Assembly (NCBI GenBank): GCA_905397405.1
Contig: CAJPVJ010000204.1
Span: 1-32,478 of the forward strand
From: Oppiella nova
Lineage: Eukaryota; Arthropoda; Arachnida; Sarcoptiformes; Oppiidae
Direction: 5' to 3'
DNA: 32,478 nucleotides
Made by a program: the position numbers and the translations under genes. The notes beneath the pieces are model-generated. The model saw only the letters and a program-made list of their open reading frames with translations, did not search any database and was not told the origin of the DNA. Shown one piece after another: positions 20,324 to 32,478 of the stretch. Numbering within the stretch: position 1 is the first letter of the stretch; each line of letters opens with the position of its first letter.

Positions 20324-22883
20324 TGTGCAAAAGTGTGTACTCAACACATGATATGACATTACAATTACACCAGAATTGTAGCGAAAAGGCTTACAATATA
20401 TTACTCTCCACTTCATTCACATCAAAATATTCTGCTTTTTTAACAAAACTAAAACACACTCTCTGTTACTACAAAAAAGCAATAAAATACAAATAAAACA
20501 CTTGAAGAACATTAGTCCACAAAAAATCCAAACAATTTATTCGCATAAATAACAAAATTATTTATTTTTCAAAATCACAAATATTTAAATTAATTCTAAG
20601 CTAGGAGTTTTGAATTGAATAAAATAATAGTAAACAGACTTTGGTTGGAATTGCAAATACCAGCTAATAGTGTTTTGAGATATTTTTTGTTATAAACCAA
20701 AAGTACACCATTTTTCACAATGCTGTTTTATATTGAAATTTAAAATAATAATTGAAATTGAGAAATGAATTCAGATAAACTAAATTAATATTAGTTGTTA
20801 ATATAATAAACAACTCACTAAAATATACTAAAATACTCTCTAAACTATCACCGACATATTATCAACACATTTAATTATCATACATCAGTTTTAATAATAT
20901 AACTGAAATTTTCTAGTATTAAGAAAAGGTTTCTTAAATTAATTTAAAAGAAAACAAATTCTTAAGAGTATTCATTCATGTGTTATCATTACAATAATAT
21001 TTTTGCAAATTTTTCTTTATGATTAAAATACATATTAAGTTTTTAAAATAACATAATTAAACAATGTTAAATTTTCAATCAATTTACTAGTAAATGCATT
21101 TATTGTTTGGATATTAAATGAAATTAATTTTTAAAAGCGTCTTTCAAAAGAAGATAATCGTATAGTGAAGAGCATATGAAACATGATTTCCCTCTTGTGA
21201 AATAAGTTTCAACTGTTTTATTGATTTTTAAACAATACATTCATTTCTATATTTTATGTGCATTCCAATGGAAATTTTCAATAATTCATTCGCAATTATT
21301 TGGTAAAATTCCTTATAATAATTTATAATAAATGCCAAAACTTATAATAAATGTAATTGTCATAAATAATAACAATTATTTTATTCATTTGCTTATGCCA
21401 TAAAAGTTTAATTTATTTGTACATTAATTGAGATATAAATTATCGAATACTAAATAATTGTTATATTTCTTTCAAAATAAATTCATAAATACCGGTATTG
21501 TAATAGGAGCCAAATTCTTGCATATATTATTTATAGCCAATTATGAAAAACAAAAATAACTTTAATTACATTTCAGGCTATAGCTTACTGTAATGACTTA
21601 TCACACAAATTAATCTAATTATACTAATGATTAGATATAAACCTTTAATTAACATTAATTTGATATCAACTAAAATCAATAACTAAATTTTTGTATTAAG
21701 CTCCAATTACGTAAAGAATAAAAATTAAATAACTCAATATTACAATCTTTGTAATGCGTATTCAATAAATATTTAAATTAATGTTTTTTATTTAAAATAA
21801 ATTCATATTTAAAATGAAATATCTGCAATATAAGGAAAATCTATTTTGCATAACATTTACTAATTTCACAAAATGAATAAATAATATTTTAAACTTAATT
21901 ATCACTGAATTTCGAAATTCTACCAAATCTTCATTTATGAGTCGATACTTTCACTCCTTTATCAATATTTAATGTCATTTACATTTAATATATAATTTAA
22001 TAAAGTTTTCTTAACATTGAATTTGTTTTTTATATTCAAACTCAATTAGGATATATGTAAAATATTCTTGATTTTAGATGCAATATTCAAAACAAATTGA
22101 TATTCACATTATCTTACATAGAAAGTCATAATTTTGTAATCAAATTATTAAATAACAATCAATTGATATGTAAATAAATTACATTATATTGATTTCTATT
22201 ATTTGTTAACCCTTTAAAGGTTTAATGATTTCTATATTAAATAACAATTTTCAAAGTGAAATACATAAGTAAAGCAATACAGAGTCTAAAATACAAATAA
22301 ATAAATACAAATACTTGAAATTTATTTTGTATTTAATGAAAATAACACAAGAATTTACAAAATGTAAAATATTCTAAATAGTGTAATAATATTAATTAAA
22401 TAACCTCATATCATTATAAAATAAATCCTAATTTTAATTAAGATTTTAAAAAGTCTGGAACTATAGTATTCAATAAGTTTGTGTAAACCAATTAATTATA
22501 ACGCATTGAATTGCAAATAACATCCTTTGAATAATTCATACGTTATTTTAATTAAACAGCAAATAAAAATCTCTTCACTAATTGTAAATGCAGTGAAAAT
22601 GCGAAATGAAAATTACAAATTTTACGCTATCATAAATATTATTAATTTTAAAACAAATATTAATTTTCATTAACCTTAAAAATATGTTTAAGCTAATTTC
22701 ATTTAAAAACAATATAATTTAATATAACACTCTGTATTTCAATTAAAAACAATTTATTAAATGTTGAGATAGAAGATAGATATTCATTGATTTCCATTTA
22801 TAGATCAATAAAACGTTTATGTGTTTAAACAAATATTTCATTGTTGGCTCAGTTATGCCGTCAGCGCCTACTTAGAGATTCAC

Positions 22884-22908
22884 ATATAATATATAATATA
22901 TAATATAA
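22884..22908 (+). repeat. (ATATAAT)n short tandem repeat
   Basis: About 3.6 copies of a 7-bp AT-only unit. Confidence 0.85.
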
Positions 22909-24375
22909 ATGCATTTATCGAATAAACATTTTCTATATATTATCACAATTTCTAAAAAAGACTTTTATTCTTAGAAATAATTTCAAATATTTGATAAATT
23001 AATTGAAAATTTTAAAATATACAGAAATATACGGAAATGTAATTCTTTTGTATTTCGTTTTATCAATAATTCATTTTTATGCCACACTTTTCACAGCCTT
23101 TCATAAGTGAATCTCTAAAACGAGTGAAAATCTATTAATCAATAGTTTAAAAGAAGATTTCATTGCTTTCAATACTGGATATATTGAGTGAAATTTTAAC
23201 ACAAAATATTATAATTAATTTTATAAAAGAATTTTCCAATAATTACCGATTTAATGAATTATTTAACAAATATTTTCTCAACAAAAGTGCAAAATTGCAC
23301 GAAAAATATATATAAATCAGAATTTTCCATAACTAATGATTTTCTCTTTGAAAACAGTTTACAGTTTAACTCACTTTCCTGTGAATGCATTGCAAAGCAA
23401 ACCATAATTCTTGTGAATTTCCAAACTTTTCGTTTTCAATCAATTTTTAAAATACAAATAGTTATCACCTCTTTCAACACATCCATTAACTTTTGAACAC
23501 ATATTTGCGTTAAATCTTTGAAACACAAACAATTTTTAAATAATCAATTTCTAAATACGTTTTAACAGCATTCATAAAAAATTTGTAATGACTATAAAAT
23601 CAATTACATAACGTTAGTATTAATTTACAACATTTCATGATCTTTTTTGTTTACAGTATATAAATTTATATTATAGATAGATAAAGATATGGTATTTATT
23701 CTAACTGACAATAATTGACTTGAAATTATTTTCACAAAACACTCAGTTACTAGTATTTGTTATATGTGTTTTAGTAAATATGTAAAATTTAATATTATTG
23801 ATGGTTAGGGTGTCAGTTATAACTAGATGTTTGTTGTATAAATGTATAACTACAAGTTATGTATTAACAAGTTATGTGACAATTGGCGGTTATGGACAAT
23901 ACTATTACTTTTCATTTTTACAATTTAATATAAAAATGTGTAATTTAAAAGTGAATCACTTTTATTACTTCAAATAAAGTTATATAATTTAATATTGAAT
24001 TGAAATAAATTAAATTACTTTGAAAATGAAAAGAAATCAAATGTAGTGTTCCGGGTATTGAATGCTATTTGAACAGTAGCTCTAATTATTGTTTCAAAAA
24101 AGTGAATAAATCTTTTAAACACAATCTCTTTTCAAAACCAATTCACATAAAGATTATCATTTGTGTCAATACAAAAAACAACTACAAAACCGATTGTATT
24201 CAACAGCCTTTCCATCAATTTATCTGATTATCTATTGGTTGAGAAGAACTAGTTTTCAAATCATAAATAAAGTAATTATTGAAGACATAAAACATTTGAA
24301 TTATTTGTGAAAATATTTGAATAATACAATAATACAAATATAAATATTCACTTTATTAATATGTTTAAGTTTTAA

Positions 24376-24397
24376 ATTTATCTTTAATAAGATAAAT
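24376..24397. repeat. 9-bp stem hairpin
   Basis: ATTTATCTT and AAGATAAAT flank a TAAT loop. The pairing is perfect but AT-rich, with no run of T after it to suggest a terminator. Confidence 0.6.
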
Positions 24398-25564
24398 GTT
24401 TTTGTTAATCTAAAATTATTACAAAATTAAATAATAATATATTATATTTAGTAACATAAAAAAGCTCAACACAATTGTATATTTTCTAAAATTTAAATCT
24501 AACTATTTTAATATAGAAATGTATTGATAGAAAAGTAAAAGTAAAAATAATTTTATTTGTTAATTTGATTAATAATACAAACAATTAATAAATATTATCA
24601 TTATAAAAATATTACAAACATATTGTGTTAATGCACTATAATCTTGAATATTGTGGTCAAATCTATTTTCAATTAAATAAATACTATAATTTAATTTCAA
24701 TTTAATCCTCAAAAAAATAATCATAAATTCTAAGAAATTTTAATTTTGTATTTAACGTTTACTTATCATAGAAAATTCAGAGTAAAACTAATGTATTTTA
24801 TGACTAAAAATAAAATTAAAAATATTAGAAAAAAGAAAGTCATTCATTCAGTTAAGTGTTAGCTTTGAATGGATCCAAAAAAGTAAAAGATTTTCATTGA
24901 AAGATGAAAAGGGGTATTGAGTTAACAAATTTTGATTACATCTACAAACTTGCTAAATAAAAGCAAAAGTTGCTTTTTTTGTTTATAAACTCCTTTATAT
25001 TTTATAACAAAAGAAAACATATTTTAACTGCAATAAAACAAAATTAAATTTCTTATACAATACTGTATAAGCAAAACACAAGACACCATATGAAAGGGAT
25101 GATTGAGAAATGGTAACAATTGTGGACAACTCTGGACACCTCTGCATATAATGATTTGAATAGTCTTTCGTAGAAGTAATGAAAGCAAAAGAAGCAAAAA
25201 AAAGGAGAATTAATAATAGTATTGGAGTAACGGCTTAACGAGTCGTGTGTTATATTAAATAAAGTGCAATAAAAATTTTACGCTAAATAACTACAACTAA
25301 AAATATAAAAACTAACAAAAAATCTCATTTGCATTCAAGTTATATATCGCACATTTAGAAAAAGGCTTTGAAGTGAATGCATAAGAATTTTTATTTTATT
25401 TCTTGTCATTTGTTATTTAAATTTGTTGATAATATAGTAAAAACTGTGTGTAAAATGCAATATATTATATAAGACGATACAATACGAGGCACTCTCAACT
25501 CAAACATATAATAATATTATTATATATCTATGGCGATTATTTAAGTAATATTTTCCAACTCTGC

Positions 25565-25599
25565 TTTTATAAAACTGTTAATATAACAGTTTTGTAAAA
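25565..25599. repeat. 16-bp stem hairpin with 3-nt loop
   Basis: AAAACTGTTA and TAACAGTTTT pair perfectly around ATA. The stem continues outward through one T-G wobble into TTTTA/TAAAA, giving 16 pairs in total. This is the longest tight hairpin I noticed in the window. Confidence 0.8.
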
Positions 25600-25949
25600 T
25601 ATTAAAGTAATTTTTTTAATTGTCGACACAGATTATATTTGTTCATTCCCATAGTATTGTACAGTATTTACATTTAAAAATATATTGTACAGTTACTAAA
25701 CTGATTATCGGTTTCCAATACTTTTATTGTATATTTATTTTTAAAATATTATAATCTCATAGGCAAATGCTTTATACATTGCAAAATCAAATAATTTCTA
25801 TAAATATATCTATACCTCATTGTGGTTTAATAAAATAAAACTACTATTTGATTATAAAACCACTTAAAAGTTACACTTGTTTTTAAATCCACAAATTATA
25901 AGGTAATTCAAAACAACATATATATTCAAACATAATGCATTTATATATG

Positions 25950-25977
25950 AATAGTGACTTCAGGTGTGGTCACTATT
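25950..25977. repeat. 9-bp stem hairpin around TTCAGGTGTG
   Basis: AATAGTGAC and GTCACTATT pair perfectly around a 10-nt loop. The left arm with its loop (GAATAGTGACTTCAG) resembles sequence right of the two 72-bp repeats, at about 951 and 2685. Confidence 0.7.
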
Positions 25978-26614
25978 TTGAATAGATTTAAATACTAGAG
26001 TACTACATTATTTTGCATCAAATATTATCTCACTGTCTCACGTATGCCAGCCCTACATGTGTTCAACAAAATATATCCAATATAAAGATAATGTTTTGTT
26101 TTTTATAACAATTTAATATTTACACAAAAGCTTTGTTTATTTTATTTATTTGTAAAAATAATAAACACTTAATTCAAAATAAAAATAAATGTTAGATTAA
26201 ATAATCTCTAAGATTTAATACACACAACTTAAAGTAAATATATAAAGAAAATATTGACTAGCTTCACACTATATTCTCAATGTAAAGAATATGTAAAAAG
26301 CAGTTAAAAATAATTTTTATTTTATAATTTTTTGTGCTTGTGTTTTTAAACTTTTAAATAAAATTATTATACACAAAAGAATTTGATTAGAATAGTTTGA
26401 CCAGAACATATCTATCAATGCATTTCAAATCAACCATTATGCTTAATAATAGTTATTTAAAATTAATTGAAATAGATTTAGTTGTGATAATTATTACAAT
26501 TTATTCTATTGCTCCTTATTACATTAGTGTAACTCATTATGCATTTGAGATTTTAAAGCAAATTATTATAAGAATTGTGCATGGTCATAATTTAGAAAAT
26601 ATCGACTCCTTAAT

Positions 26615-26630
26615 GGCCACAATTGTGGCC
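26615..26630. repeat. 16-bp perfect palindrome
   Basis: GGCCACAATTGTGGCC reads the same on both strands and stands out for its GC content in an AT-rich area. It could be a site for a dimeric DNA-binding protein or chance. Confidence 0.85.
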
Positions 26631-28283
26631 TTTATTTGTGTGGATTGATAACTGGATGAATCGGAAAGGATTAGGTGCCGGAAATATAATATAAACAATT
26701 ATTTTTTAACATTTGATTTCTATTTACAACTCTATTTTGTAATGTCAGTCATTAAACAACACGTAAAACATTAAAATAATATTTTTGGTAATAAAAAAGT
26801 TTTTAATTTTAATGATATAGTTTTCAAAGAATTTATCTGTAAAATAAAATTAACATTTTCAATAAAAATATAAAAATATGCATATTAATTACTAGTATAA
26901 TTATTACATAATTTATTATACTACTATTCAAATATCTTTTACACAGAGCACACTTACAGTATATTCATATTTAAATAATTATAAGTTTGTTTATATAAGT
27001 TATTTATTACACAAATATTTTGATTGTTTGTGATCTAAAACATCAATGATTTTATTGTTAATAAACAAAACTATTCTTTTATTTGAATACCCATTCAATT
27101 GTCATAAAATTGAAATATTTTATTAAATATTTTATACAAATAATTTTTTGTTTTACTGCAATTATGTTTCGTATGAATACCAGAATTTAGTGATTGATTT
27201 GAATATTAAATGAAAATATATTATTAATATTCATATTCCATGACATCATTATTCAATCAAATTTAAATCAAATTACGTTCAATGGATGCATCGATTTATG
27301 CAAATCCCGGTGCAAAATATGTCTGCAATTCATTATTCATTGGTAACTAGTATTTAAATAGTAATTAATCGATAGTTTATTTGAAAATCATGTTTTAATA
27401 ATAAAAATATTCCATAAATTTTTAAATCCTTTACTTTATAACAGGTACACCTAAATGAATATCATTTTCATTCAATAGTTTATTATTCACAACACATTTA
27501 CTGTAATAATGAAAATGATTTTTGGGGTTAAATATATTTCAAATAAAAGTTCACATTAAAATGTAATTCAGAAAATATCGTAAAATTTTTATATTTTGTT
27601 TTTCATAAAACTTTTATCAATAAATCAATTCAATAAAATAAATGTCTGATTGAGTCCATAAGTCAAAAGCTATAATGAAAATGAATGGAAGTATTGCTCA
27701 CATGTTGTTACTATAGAGTGAAATATATCATATAAATTGTCAATAATCTGATTGATTGCCATTCAAATGTGAAACTTTGTCGTCCTATCCATCATTTATA
27801 CAGAAAATAACATTTCAAAACTCCATTAGCAAAGGGGTGACCAATGGTTAGATATAACGCCATCACACCATTAAACCCATGTGTTTGCCAATTTATAACA
27901 CAAAACATTCTTTCAATTAATTATAATTAGTTAACAGTTGTATAAGAAATGACACTTTTTGTAAATATAAAAACTTTGATTATATTAATTACAACGTTTA
28001 AAATGCAATTCATTTCAATTAATAAAACATTTAAATCAATTATTATACAAATCTATCTATCGATTAAAAAACAACGCGTAAACTATAAAATTATTTTTCT
28101 ATTTATTATAATTAAGTATTGAATTTTAAATCTCGAAGATTATTTTTTGGTAATAATTTAATACATATTTGTTGTGTACTTTATTTTAATTTATTTTGTG
28201 ATTCAATTGCAATCGTGTATTATTTGCAAACGAAATTGAGGAAAGGTTTTGTTAATAAAAAAAATGTGTTTATAACTAAAGCA

Positions 28284-28286
<3 letters not shown>

Positions 28287-28320
<34 letters not shown>
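28287..28320 (+). repeat. (GA)n microsatellite
   Basis: A perfect GA run preceded by AAGCACAC and followed by CTAGAATA. Its translations in both directions (RERER, SLSLS) produce spurious open frames around it. Confidence 0.97.
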
Positions 28321-28322
<2 letters not shown>

Positions 28323-30919
28323 AGAATATTGTGTGCATGTATTGACCAATATATCCAATATGTAGTGTTGGGAATGTTTATTAAATTACATAATATATTA
28401 ACAATAAGCAGCGATAAAGTGAAATGCAAAATGTTGAGCACATACTATCATAACGTACTATAATATACAGTACATGAAAGTATGAATGTATGAAATATAT
28501 GGAAATGATGTTACAGTATATTCAATATTGAATCATATATTAGCCAATACTAACCCTGAGGGCAAATACAATGCTTTATTATTACAACCAATGCTACGAA
28601 TGTGAAAATATGTTTGAATAATAGGGTTAACAAAATAGATATAACTTATTATTAATAATAATTATTTTTACCAATAATTTCCTGAATTTTTGAAGTTCTT
28701 ATTAAATGAATATTGCTTGAGATATAGAAAATAAAATGACATGGATGTTGATGTTGATTTACTCCCACAAGGTATAAAATATATTAAATCTCTTATGTTT
28801 CCGTCATATCATTATTGGCAGTGAAATATATATCATAATTAAATTGTATTTATATTAAACAACTATATTTACTATACAATCAATTGTAAAACAAGTTTAA
28901 ATAATTTTTTCTAATTTTTAATAAACTCTATCCTAATAAAAAAAGTTTATTATTAAACTATAATCTGATTTTTGTTAAATTTTAAGTAAATAATTAATTT
29001 TGTTTTTAAAATAAAAATTGAAATTTTGTTTAAATAAAGATTATTTGTTGTAAAAAACAAAATATCTGAATATAGAGGAAGTGGTGTTCATTAGTCCTCT
29101 GAATTGTATTCTCTTTCTATTCATTCAGTTTTAATAATTCTCGAGAAAATCAAAAATTTCTATATTTTATGTCATAAAACAGGAGTAAACTTTATAATCA
29201 CATAATCTGTTTGTTTTATATTCAAAGGCAAAACTTCATAATAATATCTGAATTCAATTTATAACATACAATAAGAAAAAATTGAGGAAAATCTTCAATT
29301 AAATAATAAGAAAAAATGATTATTATTTCTAAGAAAAATTAAGTGCTTTTCATGCTATCAATCATTATATTTTTGGACTTTTGTTTCCCAAAACCATAAT
29401 TGATTTATTCATTAAAGCCATTGAATATTCTTTAGTTCTTTTAAAAGAATTAAATATTATTTGAATTTCTAATAGAGAGGAAGTGTTTATTAAATTTAAA
29501 TCATTTAATAAATCGGTTTCTTTACTTTCATACAAATATTTATATTTAAGTGAATCCTATAATTTAAATAACAAAATTATTAAACTGTTAAACTGAGTTT
29601 AACAACGAAATATTTTCCATTTAAAATCTCAATATTGTTAATTAAATTAAATAACACAAAACAAGTTAATAAAAACTTTTTATATTTAACTAAAATTCCT
29701 CTAATATTTTATTTCTTTAAAAATTATTACTAACCGGTAATTACAATACCTTACGTTGTCATTGAATCCTCGACAAATTTTAGACACTCTAATTATATTT
29801 AATTATTAAACTAAAACTTTTTTGATTATCTTAACCTTCAAAGAAACTTATATTTAATATGTGTATCACTTATATTATATAATAGAAAACTATTTTCTAT
29901 AATTTTTAAGATCCTTGCCCTTATAATACAAACATTTAGGTGTGAATATTACTATGATATCACAAAACAAGTCTTTATCTAAAGTTTAGAGAAACTTTTC
30001 TTTTGTCTACACTTTTGTTGATAGCATTGGATGAAAAGTTTTTCAAATATTTATGTTATTTAAAACTGAGATTCACATGGAGTGGTAGTTTGTATGACAA
30101 ACAAACAATAAGTTATTATTTAGACATAACTTCTTATTAATTATTGTTGGAATAGATATATTTAATTCTAATGTGAATATAATTATGTTTATAAAATAGT
30201 TCAAAGTTTTACTGAACTTATAATATGCTCTACATAAACCTCATGTAGTTTCAATTATATACAGTATTGATTTTAGGTATACCGGTATTGTATAATATAT
30301 TATATAAATAACATTACGGTAACCCATTGTATTACCGGTTGAATTTTGTGACTTTCCAAATTGATACCTTGTATAAATATGCCATTAATTTAATTAACTA
30401 AGATCTATAATAAAATTTATTTCATAGAAGATACATACGATCTAGAGGATTTATATGTTTAGCATGTCAAAATAATATTTAATTTTATAGATCCACTATT
30501 ATTATTATATAAATTTTTTTATTAAAGGTTTATAAATAACAATAAATTATTATTTATTTTCTTATGATACAATTTAGTATCCACTTTTGTATCTTAAGTA
30601 TACGGTACATTAATAAAAATACACATAAAATTTTATCTAAGGACCTTTAAAAGTTTTGTAAAAGTTTATTATTTTTCCAAACATTATGGTAAATATTTCT
30701 TACTATTAATCTGTATTTTTTTTGAATTGAGTTACAGCTAAACTAACAAAACATTTGAATGAATCAATTTAAGAAATATTTTTCAATAAGTTAGAAGTGA
30801 AAATAAAATATCTTAAATCGTTTTAAAATACAGTACACCAATTACAGTAAATGCAAAATATGCATTTATTTTCAATACAACTTATAATCAAATTATTTCT
30901 GTTCGCTCAATAATGTGTG

Positions 30920-30921
<2 letters not shown>
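28321..30921. other. AT-rich non-coding stretch
   Basis: No gene seen. TACCGGTA-type palindromes occur near 30280 and 30334, echoing ATACCGGTATTGTA at about 21489. The rest is A/T-dominated, with stops in all frames. Confidence 0.65.

Positions 30922-30954
<33 letters not shown>
30922..30954 (+). repeat. (GA)n microsatellite
   Basis: A GA run preceded by ATGTGTGTGC and followed by TTAGTTAATG. The short open frame across it is a repeat artefact. Confidence 0.97.
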
Positions 30955-30957
<3 letters not shown>

Positions 30958-32478
30958 GTTAATGCTATTTATCTAATAATAATAAAAAATAAATTTGAAT
31001 CAATATTAAATTGTGAGAAAAATTTAATAATAAAATGTGTGAAAAGTATTTATAATTTATTTAAAATACAGTTTCACGACTTATTATATAATTTTGGCAT
31101 ATTATATTTTTCCCGTTAAAAATAAATTATTTATTTAACAGTACATTAAAACCTAATGTTGAAAATAATATTTTGAGATTATAAAAAATCCTAAATATAA
31201 AATAATATGAGACTGAATGTACCAAATGTTATTTATTCACATATTATAAAATTAATATTTAAATATATTAAATATTTACAGGTAATAGTATATCAATTAT
31301 TTAAAGCATTAGCTAAGCTATTCACAATAATGCAAAATCCATATTTAATATAACAAATTATTAATAGCTGTATGAATATAATAGTTGATACTGTAGTACC
31401 AATAGTGGTATAGGTGCCAATTGAAAGCCATGAACAACATTAGTCTTAATGTGGTTTTATAAAAAAGAAGATTAAATGTTTATAATAAAAGAGTTCATAG
31501 TTTTCACAGCACTAATAGACCTGTCATTATAAAGCCTTTGCATTTAAAAATGTAAAACAAAACCCAGTATTCTCTGAACACTATATTAGCGCTCATAATC
31601 TGATCCGTTTGTGTTTAACTCATTATATTTATGTGTTAATCCTTAAGAAAAAATCTGAAAGCGTATTATATATGAAAAGAAAATTATTTTCTTGAATTAC
31701 TTCTGATAACAAAACAGATTTCGTGAAAATAATGTGAATAAACTTTCAGCATATATTGTAATCAACATATTGTCCAACACTTGAACTCTCAAATACAGTA
31801 AATTCATTCAAATAATCCTTTCATTACATTATGTAGATTATATTTTTTATGTGTTTAATCATTTATACTATACGAGTCATTTATTTTAGTTTAATAATAA
31901 TTTCATATAATACCTTATCTTACTAAATTTACATTTAGTATAATCGTTTAAAGTTAATAATATAAAAGTAAAATTTCAATAAATATATCTAAAAATATAA
32001 ATGAAAATTATGTGTTAATTATAATACTATATAATAATTAATGTAAACTTTATAATTAATGGTGTATACCAAAACAAATGAAATAAATTTGGATTAATCT
32101 ATACCTTTGATAATAGACTATTAAAAGAGATTTATAGTGCTTTTAATTATATTAATACTAATAACTTTAATCTAACTAAATGCACTTCGATGTGAATATT
32201 ATATAGATAAATACTAGATAGTACAATTAGAAATTTTTTTATTTTGAGATTATTTTATTATCAAAAAATTATTATTTATTAATTTGAATACTAATTAAAA
32301 TTAACTTCATAAATTGATTAGGTACAAACAATATAATATGTTAGGATATAAATCTTTAAATAACTAGTCTAATAAATATAGTTTTAAGGAATTAGAGTAT
32401 TAAAGATATAAAATACAGTATAATGCAAATTATTGAATTAAACTATTAATAAATAAAGATTATATCATACTAATCTCT
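30955..32478. other. AT-rich non-coding stretch to window end
   Basis: No gene, RNA or structured repeat seen. A weakly GC-richer spot near 31390-31430 has no coding signal. Confidence 0.65.

Larger units (their letters stand above)
18846..28286. other. Long AT-rich non-coding stretch
   Basis: More than 9 kb of strongly A/T-dominated sequence with no recognisable exon, transposase or RNA gene. It contains a TACTGTA cluster at 20281-20323, a 7-bp tandem repeat at 22884-22908, and hairpins at 24376-24397, 25565-25599 and 25950-25977. A 16-bp perfect palindrome lies at 26615-26630. The open frames at 20314-20496, 23254-23496 and 26397-26648 are AT-rich, with no domain match I can recognise. Confidence 0.65.

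Noticed and set aside
26397-26648. 83-codon frame with hydrophobic segments, receptor-like at first glance
   Set aside because: It opens at TTG, its composition follows the background, and no receptor motif or neighbouring exon was found.
28119-28463. Open frames on both strands across a GA tract
   Set aside because: The RERER and SLSLS runs come from (GA)n, and the remaining residues are low-complexity.
30913-31119. Open frame starting MCVRERER
   Set aside because: Microsatellite artefact with an AT-rich tail.
11301-32478. Search for CRISPR arrays, telomeric TTAGG arrays, rRNA or transposase frames
   Set aside because: No regularly spaced repeats, no TTAGG array and no recognisable transposase or reverse-transcriptase motifs were seen by eye.

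Overview
The window is eukaryotic DNA from a small, very AT-rich genome, roughly four fifths A+T by eye. It holds two recognisable protein-coding genes, both clearly richer in G+C than their surroundings. The gene structure (short introns with GT/AG ends, AATAAA signals, a metazoan-type HP1 protein, a secreted cyclase-family enzyme) together with abundant (GA)n microsatellites fits an arthropod. A mite or other chelicerate is my best guess, but no sequence here proves it. There are no bacterial-style operons, no CRISPR array, no rRNA, and no tRNA that I could recognise.

Layout. Positions 1-4648 are AT-rich non-coding DNA with three (GA)n tracts; two of these share a perfect 72-bp left flank. 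On the minus strand, 4649-6476 is a three-exon gene for a 299-residue secreted cyclase-family (kynurenine formamidase/isatin hydrolase-like) metalloenzyme. Its full metal-binding motif only appears once a 50-nt micro-exon at 5560-5609 is spliced in. From 6477 to about 7370 lies its moderately GC-enriched 5' flank. On the plus strand, 10290-10937 is an intronless gene for a 215-residue HP1/chromobox protein (chromodomain, acidic hinge, chromo shadow domain). It is preceded by an unusually GC-rich, stop-poor leader with a 9-bp tandem repeat. The two genes are divergently transcribed, with about 3.8 kb between their start codons. From about 11300 to the end (21 kb) I find no convincing gene: only AT-rich sequence, GA/CT microsatellites, clusters of TACTGTA/TACAGTA palindromes, a few hairpins, and one possible decayed coding fragment near 18.6 kb.

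The two genes have no obvious functional link. The most interesting points are in the proteins. The cyclase carries both a signal peptide and a C-terminal hydrophobic tail, so it may be GPI-anchored at the cell surface. The HP1 hinge lacks a basic patch and instead carries an acidic, Ser/Thr-rich stretch with a PIAS-like SUMO-interacting motif. I do not see an undescribed multi-gene system here.
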